Below, in pieces: positions 1 through 5,001 of a stretch of DNA of 7,201 nt. The DNA lies in assembly GCA_016184445.1 (NCBI GenBank), contig JACPCT010000182.1:1-7201 (forward strand). Reading direction: 5' to 3'. Made by a program: the position numbers and the translations under genes. This DNA comes from Candidatus Tectimicrobiota bacterium (GTDB lineage Bacteria; UBA8248). A model generated the notes under the pieces. That model saw nothing but the letters and a program-made list of their open reading frames with translations. It had not been told where the DNA came from and ran no database searches. How positions within the stretch are numbered: the stretch's first letter is position 1; each line of letters begins with the position of its first letter.

Positions 1-1
1 C

Positions 2-148
2 TGCCTCCAGATCATGTCGGGAAAGGGCGTGCCTTCCGCCCCGCAGACCTCCCCCTCCCTCACCGACACCGGCAAGAAGGCCGTGGAGGGACTGAAGAAG
101 GGCATCGAGGGGATTGGCGAGGGGCTGAAGGGGCTCTTCGGGAGGTAG
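2..148 (+). CDS. C-terminal fragment of an unrecognised protein
   Basis: An open frame enters from the left edge and ends at a TAG at 146-148, giving 48 visible residues. The tail is rich in Lys and Gly, with repeated KKG/GEGLKGLFG-type amphipathic turns preceded by a Pro/Ser/Thr-rich linker. Tails of this kind (linker, then GxGxGLKGLFG) are seen at the ends of large AsmA-like envelope proteins, but no domain is visible here, so that assignment is only a guess. The gene converges on the minus-strand DM13 gene, and a hairpin at 194-221 separates the two. Codon use is strongly GC-ending, as in its neighbours, which supports real coding. Confidence 0.5.
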   Translation, partial: CLQIMSGKGVPSAPQTSPSLTDTGKKAVEGLKKGIEGIGEGLKGLFGR

Positions 149-193
149 GGGGCGGCTTGTCCCCGCCCGAAACGGCGTTTTGCCTTGTTATCC

Positions 194-221
194 CGCAGGG
201 GCGGCGCGAACCGCCCCTGCG
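194..221. repeat. GC-rich inverted repeat between convergent genes
   Basis: A perfect 11-bp inverted repeat, CGCAGGGGCGG (194-204) and CCGCCCCTGCG (211-221), encloses a 6-nt loop. It lies between the + strand gene ending at 148 and the minus-strand gene ending near 249. It could act as a bidirectional transcript end, but neither strand has a T tract, so it is not a classical intrinsic terminator. Its AGGGGCGG core recurs in the repeat at 860-921, which suggests a dispersed palindromic repeat family. Confidence 0.75.
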
Positions 222-248
222 ACAAAATCCCCGCCGCGTGCCCCCTCT

Positions 249-839
249 CTACGCCCTACCGCGCGTTCTTGAGCGCCGCCACGCTGAAGAGGACCGGCAG
301 AAGATGACGACGCTGCCGTGCGAGAAGAGGTCCACGCTCCGGGGGATGGTGTGGTTTTGCTCCCCGATGTTCCCCTTGAGGCGCCCGAGGTCCACGAAGC
401 CGCCCCCGGTCACCTCGGCGCGCTTCTGGGGGTCCGCGTGGCGCGCCAGGTAGACGTGCAGCGCGGGGCCGTTCGTGACGTTCAGGCTCTCCAGGCGCAG
501 GAGGCGGGAGCCGTCCGGCAGGCGGTAGACGAGGGCCCGGCCGCTCCCCTTGTGGAAGGCATCCCCGTCCCGGAAGGCGCCTTCCTTCAGCCGCCGGGGC
601 GCCTCGGGCGCGGCGGGCATGGGCTCGCGCGCCTCCAGGCGCGGCTTCGAGAGCCCGGCCATCATGGCCTCGGCCTCCGGGCGTGTCATGTTCCCGGGCA
701 GGACGGCCTCGGCCCCCAGCGGGAAGCCCTCGCGGACGGTCTTGGTGACGAAGAGCGGCGAGACGAGCCACCACCCCGCCTCGCCCCCGATGACGAGGGC
801 GAGGGCGCCCAGCGCGTACAGGATGCGGCGATGGTTCAT
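249..839 (-). CDS. Membrane-anchored DM13-domain protein, probable 3' frameshift
   Basis: The ATG at 839 is preceded by GGAGG 9 nt upstream. The protein has 196 residues. Residues 5-27 form a hydrophobic N-terminal anchor, so the rest probably lies in the periplasm. Residues 87-181 match the DM13 domain, proposed to have a redox or electron-transfer role: GAFRDGD at 87-93, HKGSGRALVY at 96-105, LRLESL at 114-119, NGPALHVYL at 123-131, LGRLKGNIGEQN at 151-162, and the conserved Cys181 in VVIFC. After Cys181 the frame runs into a low-complexity basic tail. The -1/+2 frame starting at 294 instead reads VLFSVAALKNAR and stops at 256, which resembles the usual DM13 ending. The gene therefore looks frameshifted within its last dozen codons. 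The DM13 assignment is fairly sure; its partner and substrate are unknown. Confidence 0.8.
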   Translation of the reverse strand: MNHRRILYALGALALVIGGEAGWWLVSPLFVTKTVREGFPLGAEAVLPGNMTRPEAEAMMAGLSKPRLEAREPMPAAPEAPRRLKEGAFRDGDAFHKGSGRALVYRLPDGSRLLRLESLNVTNGPALHVYLARHADPQKRAEVTGGGFVDLGRLKGNIGEQNHTIPRSVDLFSHGSVVIFCRSSSAWRRSRTRGRA

Positions 840-859
840 CTAAGCTGCCTCCAAAGGCG

Positions 860-921
860 CTGTAGGGGCGGCCCCCTGTGGCCGCCCGCCTTGGGGCAGG
901 CACAGGAGCCTGCCCCTACAG
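860..921. repeat. Compound palindromic repeat with two internal hairpins
   Basis: The outer arms CTGTAGGGGC (860-869) and GCCCCTACAG (912-921) are perfect complements. Inside are two hairpins: GGGCGGCC/GGCCGCCC (866-873 and 880-887, 6-nt loop) and GGGGCAGGC/GCCTGCCCC (893-901 and 908-916, 6-nt loop). The whole 62-nt unit fills most of the gap between the DUF4911-like gene and the DM13 gene, and it supplies the stop codon of the former (TAG at 918-916). This layout, with terminal TGTAGGGGC arms, resembles small dispersed intergenic repeats. On mRNA the two hairpins could protect or separate the flanking messages. Confidence 0.8.
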
Positions 922-1278
922 GTTCCTTGATTCCCTCCTCCTTCTCCCCCGCGCTCTTGCGCCGGGCTTCTCGTCGGGGAGGAAATCCGGGGCGCGAGCC
1001 GGGAGCGAGACGCCGCACTCCTCCCCGAGAATCCGCAGAAGAGTCTCCAGGCGATCCCGCATGTCCGGCGTCGAGGTGATGCGCCCCAGGGCGACGGCGC
1101 GCTTGTCCGGGCCCTGGCGGGCGCACTGGTCGAGGGTCTGGTAGTAGCCCAGCTCCTCGTGGCCCTCGAGGACGGCCTGGAGGTAGTTCTGGCGGGAGCC
1201 GGGCACCTCGATCCACCAGACGAGGCTGCCCTCGAAGGGCTCGGGGTTGGGGCGGTCCGCCCCGGGGCGGCGCTGCAT
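916..1278 (-). CDS. DUF4911-like small protein
   Basis: The protein has 120 residues, with an ATG at 1278 located 11 nt after the stop of the receiver-domain gene, so the two are probably cotranscribed. Residues 18-90 carry the pattern I associate with DUF4911: a short strand (LVWWIEV), then R-x-N-YLQAVLEGHEELGYYQTLD, then a second strand and a helix ending DRLETLLRILGEE. The family has no known biochemical function. After about residue 95 the chain becomes a low-complexity Arg/Pro tail ending RRRRESRNL, and its stop codon lies inside the inverted repeat at 912-921. The natural end may therefore have been altered by that repeat. No strong ribosome site precedes the start, which suggests translational coupling. 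The family call is from memory of the pattern and only moderately sure. Confidence 0.6.
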   Translation of the reverse strand: MQRRPGADRPNPEPFEGSLVWWIEVPGSRQNYLQAVLEGHEELGYYQTLDQCARQGPDKRAVALGRITSTPDMRDRLETLLRILGEECGVSLPARAPDFLPDEKPGARARGRRRRESRNL

Positions 1279-1289
1279 GGCGGGGGGGA

Positions 1290-1688
1290 TCAGCCGGTGC
1301 GGATGCGGCTGACGGCCCGGCGGACGATCTCGGGCATCTCGCGGACGAAGGCCGAGCGCGCGAGCACCTTGTCGAAGCCCGCCCGCTCGGCGCCCTTGAG
1401 GAGGTCCACCTCGGTGTGGGCGCCCCAGGCCATGGCGTAGGCGCCCTTGTTCTTGGGGTTCGCGCGCAGCTTCCTCACCAGGTCACTGGCCGCGGCGCCG
1501 CCCAGGGCGGGGTGGTGGAGGTCCACCATGAGGAGGACGATCCGGAAGTTCTGGAGGGCCTCGTCGTATTGCTCGGGGGTGCCGGCGAACGCCAGCGCCG
1601 CGCCGGGCGAGAGGCCGGCCTCCCGGATCTTGGCGCTGAACATGAGGTCCGAGCAGACGACGAGGATCCGCCTGGGCTCTTCGGCCAC
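1290..1688 (-). CDS. Degenerate response-regulator receiver-like protein
   Basis: The GTG start at 1688 has AAGGAG 7 nt upstream. The 132-residue protein is a single alpha/beta receiver-like domain. Strand 1 is RILVVCSDLMF (7-17) with an acidic residue at 14. Strand 3 is IVLLMVDLHHP (50-60) with a possible phosphoacceptor Asp56. The C-terminal segment AGFDKVLARSAFV (103-115) sits where ordinary receivers have the conserved Lys-Pro, but carries Arg111. The strand 4 Ser/Thr is also not evident (AMAWGAHTE). It has no output domain. It is therefore probably a pseudo-receiver that works by protein contact rather than by normal phosphotransfer. It is the first gene of a short unit with the DUF4911-like gene downstream. 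Confidence 0.65.
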   Translation of the reverse strand: MAEEPRRILVVCSDLMFSAKIREAGLSPGAALAFAGTPEQYDEALQNFRIVLLMVDLHHPALGGAAASDLVRKLRANPKNKGAYAMAWGAHTEVDLLKGAERAGFDKVLARSAFVREMPEIVRRAVSRIRTG

Positions 1689-1720
1689 AATCCGGCTCCT
1701 TCTACGAAACCACGGGGTAT

Positions 1721-1748
1721 GCGGGGGCGTTCCATGGAACGCCCCCGC
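1721..1748. repeat. 28-bp perfect palindrome
   Basis: GCGGGGGCGTTCCA is followed directly by its exact reverse complement, with no loop, in the gap between the PrpD-family gene and the receiver-domain gene. It is flanked by GTAT (1717-1720) and ATAC (1751-1754), which extend the pairing imperfectly. It shares the GCGGGGGCG arm with the palindrome at 1776-1805. Confidence 0.8.
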
Positions 1749-1775
1749 GAATACACCCCCCGCTCATTGCCGTTC

Positions 1776-1805
1776 CGCGGGGGCGGCCGGCCGGCCGCCC
1801 CCGCG
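1776..1805. repeat. 30-bp perfect palindrome, sibling of the one at 1721
   Basis: The half-sequence CGCGGGGGCGGCCGG is followed by its exact reverse complement. Its centre is 56 bp from the centre of the neighbouring palindrome, and the outer GCGGGGGCG arm is shared while the inner bases differ (GGCCGG against TTCCA). It sits 28 bp beyond the stop of the PrpD-family gene and could mark its 3' end. Neither strand has a T tract. Confidence 0.8.
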
Positions 1806-1832
1806 CATGAAACATCATGGACGATGGAATGC

Positions 1833-3236
1833 CTACCCCTGGGCGGGGCCCAGCAGCTCGATGAGGGTGTGGATGTTCTCGACGGCGTCCACCTTGTAGA
1901 GCAGGCGCTCGATCTGGGCGGTCTGCTTCTCGCCGTAGACCAGGCCGCAGCACTCCTGGAACTTCTCGTAGAGCTCCTCACGGTTCATGGGCCGCTGGGG
2001 GGTGCCGCGCGAGAGCTCGGACATGCGCTCGTGGACGGTGCCGTCCTCCATCTCGATGGAGACCTTGCCGCGGATGAGGGAGTAGCCCATCCCCTCGATC
2101 TCGCCGTCCTCGTAGGTCTCGACCTTCTTCATGGCCTCGCGCACGTCGGGGCGCCGGACCACCTCGTCGCGGTACTGGTGGATGCCGGCCTTGCGCTCGA
2201 GCAGCAGGATGCCCAGGCCGAACTGGAGGGAGAACTTGGCCTCGAGCTCGTTCTGGGGGTCGGTGTAGCGCAGGGGCTCCAGGACGCGCGAGGTGGTGCC
2301 GAAGCGCACCTTCTTGACCTGCTCGGGCCGGATGTCCTTCTCGATGAGGAGGTCGCGCATGGCGTCCATGGCCGGGTGGCCGAGGGAGCCGCAGGGGTAG
2401 GGCTTGATGGAGACGCCCGGATCGGCCGCCGACCAGGGCTTGCCCAGCTTGCCGAGGAGGTAGTCCGGGTCGCAGCCCCCGCCCATGATCTGGAAGAAGC
2501 CCCAGCGCCCGTCGAGGACGGCCGGGTCCGCCGTGAAGCCGCCGCCCGCCAGGCGCGCGGCGGCGGCGCCATTCTCGGCCGCGCGGCCCGCGTGGTAGGG
2601 CTTGGTCATGGTGCCGAAGTTGGCGCGCAGCCCCGCGCTCTCCGAGCAGGCGATGCCGAGGCACATCCGGAGCTCGCGCTCCTCGAGCCCCAGCAGCTTG
2701 GCCGCCGCCGCCGCCGCCCCGATGGCCCCGATGGTGCCGGTCGAGTGGAAGCCCTTCACGTAGTGGTCGGGCTTGATGGCCTCGGCCACCTTGCACTCCA
2801 CCTCGAAGCCGACGGCGAAGGCGGTCAGCAGCTCCTGGCCGGTCGAGCCCATCGCCTCGGCCATGGCGAGCGAGGCCGCCAGCACCGGGGAGGTGGGGTG
2901 GGTCAGGAGGCCGTAGACGCGGTCGGGGTAGCTGCTCAGCTGGGTGTCGTCGTAGTCCATCGCGTGGGCCGCGACACCGTTCACGAGGGCGGCCAGGTGG
3001 GCGGGGACCGTCAGGTCGGTGCCCACCACCAGCGCCTCGGGCTCCCCGCCCAGCTCGCGGACGTACTTCTGGAGGATGCGCCCGCTCGCCTCGGTCGAGC
3101 CCGCCACCATGAGGCCGATCCCGTCCACGAAGCAGCGGCGGGAGATGGCCCTCACCTCCTCGGGGATGCCCTCGTAGCCCGTCTCCAGCACGAACTGGAC
3201 GACGGCGTCCGTCAACGCGCTCTCTGGTTTTGCCAT
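1833..3236 (-). CDS. MmgE/PrpD family protein
   Basis: The protein has 467 residues, the usual full length for the MmgE/PrpD superfamily (2-methylcitrate dehydratase, cis-aconitate decarboxylase and many uncharacterised members). The ATG at 3236 follows an AAAGGTGAGG ribosome site. Family motifs appear in order: HAMDYDDT at 91-98, THPTSPVLAASLA at 112-124, GFHSTGTIGAIG at 162-173, GTMTKPYHAG at 208-217, KPYPCGSLGHPAMDA at 278-292 and EAKFSLQFGL at 332-341. The acidic and His/Lys residues lining the active site in cis-aconitate decarboxylase appear to have counterparts here (the Asp cluster at 93-97, His113, His164, Lys212, His287). The enzyme is probably a cytoplasmic dehydratase, decarboxylase or isomerase acting on a small carboxylic acid. 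No methylcitrate-cycle genes are visible beside it, so the substrate cannot be named and prpD is not assigned. Confidence 0.93.
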   Translation of the reverse strand: MAKPESALTDAVVQFVLETGYEGIPEEVRAISRRCFVDGIGLMVAGSTEASGRILQKYVRELGGEPEALVVGTDLTVPAHLAALVNGVAAHAMDYDDTQLSSYPDRVYGLLTHPTSPVLAASLAMAEAMGSTGQELLTAFAVGFEVECKVAEAIKPDHYVKGFHSTGTIGAIGAAAAAAKLLGLEERELRMCLGIACSESAGLRANFGTMTKPYHAGRAAENGAAAARLAGGGFTADPAVLDGRWGFFQIMGGGCDPDYLLGKLGKPWSAADPGVSIKPYPCGSLGHPAMDAMRDLLIEKDIRPEQVKKVRFGTTSRVLEPLRYTDPQNELEAKFSLQFGLGILLLERKAGIHQYRDEVVRRPDVREAMKKVETYEDGEIEGMGYSLIRGKVSIEMEDGTVHERMSELSRGTPQRPMNREELYEKFQECCGLVYGEKQTAQIERLLYKVDAVENIHTLIELLGPAQG

Positions 3237-3272
3237 GACCTCACCTTTCAGGTTGCCGAAGGAGGCCCCGGG

Positions 3273-3320
3273 GGCCCGCTCAGCGGGACGGCGCGGCGGG
3301 CTCCCCCGGGGGAGCGGGCC
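3273..3320. repeat. Nested GC-rich inverted repeats before the PrpD-family gene
   Basis: GGCCCGCTC (3273-3281) pairs with GAGCGGGCC (3312-3320), enclosing smaller hairpins CCCGCT/AGCGGG (3275-3287) and a perfect 14-bp palindrome CTCCCCCGGGGGAG (3301-3314). On the minus strand this lies 37 nt upstream of the PrpD-family start, in what would be its leader or the end of the small ORF. Mutually exclusive pairings are possible, but no T tract follows, so I see only structure and no proven regulator. Confidence 0.5.
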
Positions 3321-3465
3321 GCAAGGGGGCCGGCAAGGGCCGATTGCAAAAATAACGCGAAAGTGCGGGAAAACTCCCCGGGTTGCCGCAAATGCCGCTC
3401 AGGGCCAGCAGAAAGAGCCCGGCGAGGGCCAAGGCCCCCGCCAGCCAGATGAGCCCCCGGACCAT
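3280..3465 (-). CDS. Possible small single-pass membrane protein
   Basis: A 61-residue frame starts at an ATG at 3465, preceded by GGGGGAAAA as a possible ribosome site. Residues 3-24 form a strongly hydrophobic segment (LIWLAGALALAGLFLLAL), followed by two Cys (26 and 40) and a Pro/Ala-rich tail. It ends 43 bp before the PrpD-family start on the same strand and could be the first gene of that transcript. I do not recognise it. Against it: the tail overlaps the inverted repeat at 3273-3320, and long GC-rich frames arise by chance. For it: the compact hydrophobic segment and the placed ribosome site. A minus-strand terminator ends only 18 nt upstream of the ATG. Confidence 0.35.
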   Translation of the reverse strand: MVRGLIWLAGALALAGLFLLALSGICGNPGSFPALSRYFCNRPLPAPLRPAPPGEPAAPSR

Positions 3466-3483
3466 TTTTCCCCCGTGGCGCAG

Positions 3484-3516
3484 AAAAAAAGCGGGCCGAC
3501 CTTCCCGGCGGCCCGC
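3484..3516 (-). terminator. Intrinsic terminator on the minus strand
   Basis: Read on the minus strand, GCGGGCCG pairs with CGGCCCGC (8 bp, all but one pair GC, 10-nt loop) and is followed directly by seven T residues (3490-3484). This is a textbook rho-independent terminator. No recognisable gene precedes it on that strand between 3517 and the nadA start region, so it either ends an untranslated transcript or acts as an attenuator in the leader of the small ORF and PrpD-family gene, whose candidate ATG lies 18 nt further on. Confidence 0.75.
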
Positions 3517-3662
3517 GAGCCAACAACCCGGGGGGGAATGGCAGGGGCCGGACCTCGGCACCTCCCACGCACCCAAAGGCACTCGACAACAGGAAAAACC
3601 TAGCAGAAACCTCCCCCAGGGGCAAGATAAAAGCCTCCGGGGTTTGCACGGGGGCGCGGTTC

Positions 3663-3676
3663 GTGAAATAATTCAC
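3663..3676. promoter_or_regulatory. AT-rich inverted repeat upstream of nadA
   Basis: GTGAA and TTCAC flank a 4-nt AT spacer in an otherwise GC-rich stretch, as expected of a small repressor or activator site. A degenerate relative, sharing 10 of 14 positions, starts at 3758 inside the next inverted repeat. No known regulator consensus is recognised. Confidence 0.35.
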
Positions 3677-3750
3677 CTGTGCTGGGAGGGGCCCGCGGAG
3701 CCCGCCGCCTCGCAGCGCGGCCAGCCAGCGGCCCGGGGAAGAAGAAGGCC

Positions 3751-3778
3751 GGAGCTTGTGAAAAATTTATCAAGCTCC
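3751..3778. promoter_or_regulatory. Inverted repeat 65 bp upstream of nadA, candidate operator
   Basis: GGAGCTTG (3751-3758) and CAAGCTCC (3771-3778) form perfect 8-bp arms around a 12-nt AT-rich centre. Its position 65 bp before the nadA ATG, and the AT-rich core suitable for a promoter, make it a candidate control site for the nadA-nadC unit. It does not match a NadR, NiaR or NrtR site that I know. Confidence 0.4.
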
Positions 3779-3843
3779 CCCGCCGCGGCCCATCGCCGAT
3801 CGCCCGCCCCCGGGCGGGCCCCGTTCTCGCGAGGAGCGCCCGT

Positions 3844-4959
3844 ATGTTCGACCGCGTGGTGGAGGCGGGGGACATCCTTCCCGCAACCGAGGCCATCGAG
3901 ATGATGGATCAGGTGGACCTCGGCCCGACGATCGACATCCCCGAGATCCCGGCCGGGGCGGACCCGGCGAACATCACCGGGGAGGAGCGGCGCTTCCTCC
4001 AGGGCGAGATCCGCCGCCTGAAGGCCGAGCGCAACGCCCTCGTCCTCGCCCACAACTACGTGCCCGCCGACATCCAGGACGTCGCGGACGCCGTGGGCGA
4101 CTCGCTCTACCTCGCGCAGCGGGGCGCGGACTCGGACGCGGACGTGCTCGCCGAGCCCTCCGTCCTCTTCATGAACCAGATCCTCGCCGCCATGAAGAAG
4201 CCCCACCAGAAGGTGCTCGCCCCCCACCTCGGGGCGCTCTGCTCCCTGGCCGCCCACGCCGACGTGGAGAAGGTGCGCGCCTGGAAGGAGGAGCACCCGG
4301 ACGGCCTCGTCATCAGCTACGTCAACACCTACATCGAGGTGAAGGCCGAGAGCGACTACTGCTGCGCCTCGGCCAACGCGGGCAAGGTGCTCCTCCACGC
4401 GCTGGAGCACTCGCGCCCGGAGCAGCCCATCCTCTTCCTGCCGGACCTCTTCCTGGGCTTCTACGCCGCGCGCCTGATGGAGCGGCGGGGCCAGCCCCTC
4501 GGCCGGCTCTGGCTCATGATGGGCGCCTGCCACGTGCACGAGCGCATCCGGCCCGCCCACGTCGAGGAGCAGCGCCGCCTCCACCCCGGCGCCCTCACCG
4601 TCGTCCACCCCGAGTGCGGCTGCACGAGCGCCTGCATGCGCCAGGTGCGGGAGGGCGTGGTGCCCGAGACCATGCTCCAGTTCCGCTCCACCCAGGGCAT
4701 GGTGGCGCTCATCAAGGAGGTGCCCCAGAAGGAGGTCATCGTGGCCACCGAGGTGGGGAACCTCCACCCCATGCACAAGGCCGTGCCGGAGAAGACCCTC
4801 ATCCCCGCCAGCCGCGAGGCGCTCTGCGCCTACATGAAGCAGAACACCCTCGCCAACCTCTACCTCTCGCTCCGGGACATGGTCCACGAGATCACCGTGG
4901 ACCCCGAGCTCGCCCGGCGGGCGCGCATCCCCATCGAGCGGATGCTCCGGATCCTCTGA
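3844..4959 (+). CDS. nadA: Quinolinate synthase NadA (divergent)
   Basis: NadA condenses iminoaspartate with dihydroxyacetone phosphate to give quinolinate, using a [4Fe-4S] cluster, in cytoplasmic NAD synthesis. The ATG at 3844 has GAGGAG 7 nt upstream; the frame is open further upstream to 3679, but that part is low-complexity. The protein has 371 residues, normal for the longer NadA type. Visible motifs: AHNYVPADIQDVAD at 69-82, GDSL at 85-88, Cys133 in GALCSLA, YVNT at 159-162 with EVKAESDYCCASANA following, HPEC at 255-258 (Cys258), ATE at 301-303, and Cys328 in ALCAYMKQNTL. Cys133, Cys258 and Cys328 fit the three cluster ligands. The usual FCGVHFMAETAKIL block is replaced by AEPSVLFMNQILAAM (103-117), so this is a divergent member. 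It is followed 42 bp later by nadC; no nadB is visible here. Confidence 0.92.
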   Translation: MFDRVVEAGDILPATEAIEMMDQVDLGPTIDIPEIPAGADPANITGEERRFLQGEIRRLKAERNALVLAHNYVPADIQDVADAVGDSLYLAQRGADSDADVLAEPSVLFMNQILAAMKKPHQKVLAPHLGALCSLAAHADVEKVRAWKEEHPDGLVISYVNTYIEVKAESDYCCASANAGKVLLHALEHSRPEQPILFLPDLFLGFYAARLMERRGQPLGRLWLMMGACHVHERIRPAHVEEQRRLHPGALTVVHPECGCTSACMRQVREGVVPETMLQFRSTQGMVALIKEVPQKEVIVATEVGNLHPMHKAVPEKTLIPASREALCAYMKQNTLANLYLSLRDMVHEITVDPELARRARIPIERMLRIL

Positions 4960-5001
4960 CCCCCCGCGCGAGGGCACAAGGGAAGCGAGGGGGAAACCCG
5001 C

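Larger units (their letters stand above)
3517..3843. other. Divergent intergenic region, no gene seen
   Basis: About 330 bp separate the minus-strand terminator from the nadA start. No open frame here has a believable domain. The region must contain the nadA promoter and probably a minus-strand promoter as well. Locally AT-rich patches at 3660-3676 and 3756-3772 stand out against the GC-rich background and both sit in inverted repeats. I could not pick a promoter hexamer pair with confidence. Any minus-strand transcript starting here would run into the terminator at 3516-3484, so this is the place to look for a small or leader RNA. Confidence 0.5.

Noticed and set aside
1416..3452. A 678-codon open frame on the + strand opposite the PrpD-family gene
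   Set aside because: It is antisense to a clearly recognised gene, has low-complexity Gly/Ala/Val/Leu/His content typical of GC-rich shadow frames, and shows no domain.
3590..3680. A c-di-GMP-I-type riboswitch on the + strand, suggested by AAAGCCTCCGGGG and nearby GCAA
   Set aside because: The conserved GCACAGGGCAAACC and GGTAGCC-type segments are missing, so the match is partial and likely chance.
3484..3800. 6S RNA or SRP RNA on the minus strand
   Set aside because: No SRP core such as GGTCCGGAAGGAAGCAGCC and no clear 6S central-bubble structure could be traced by eye.
3679..3843. An N-terminal extension of NadA by 55 residues
   Set aside because: The extension is Arg/Ala/Pro-rich, overlaps the AT-rich inverted repeat, and ATG 3844 has a good GAGGAG site and gives a normal NadA length.
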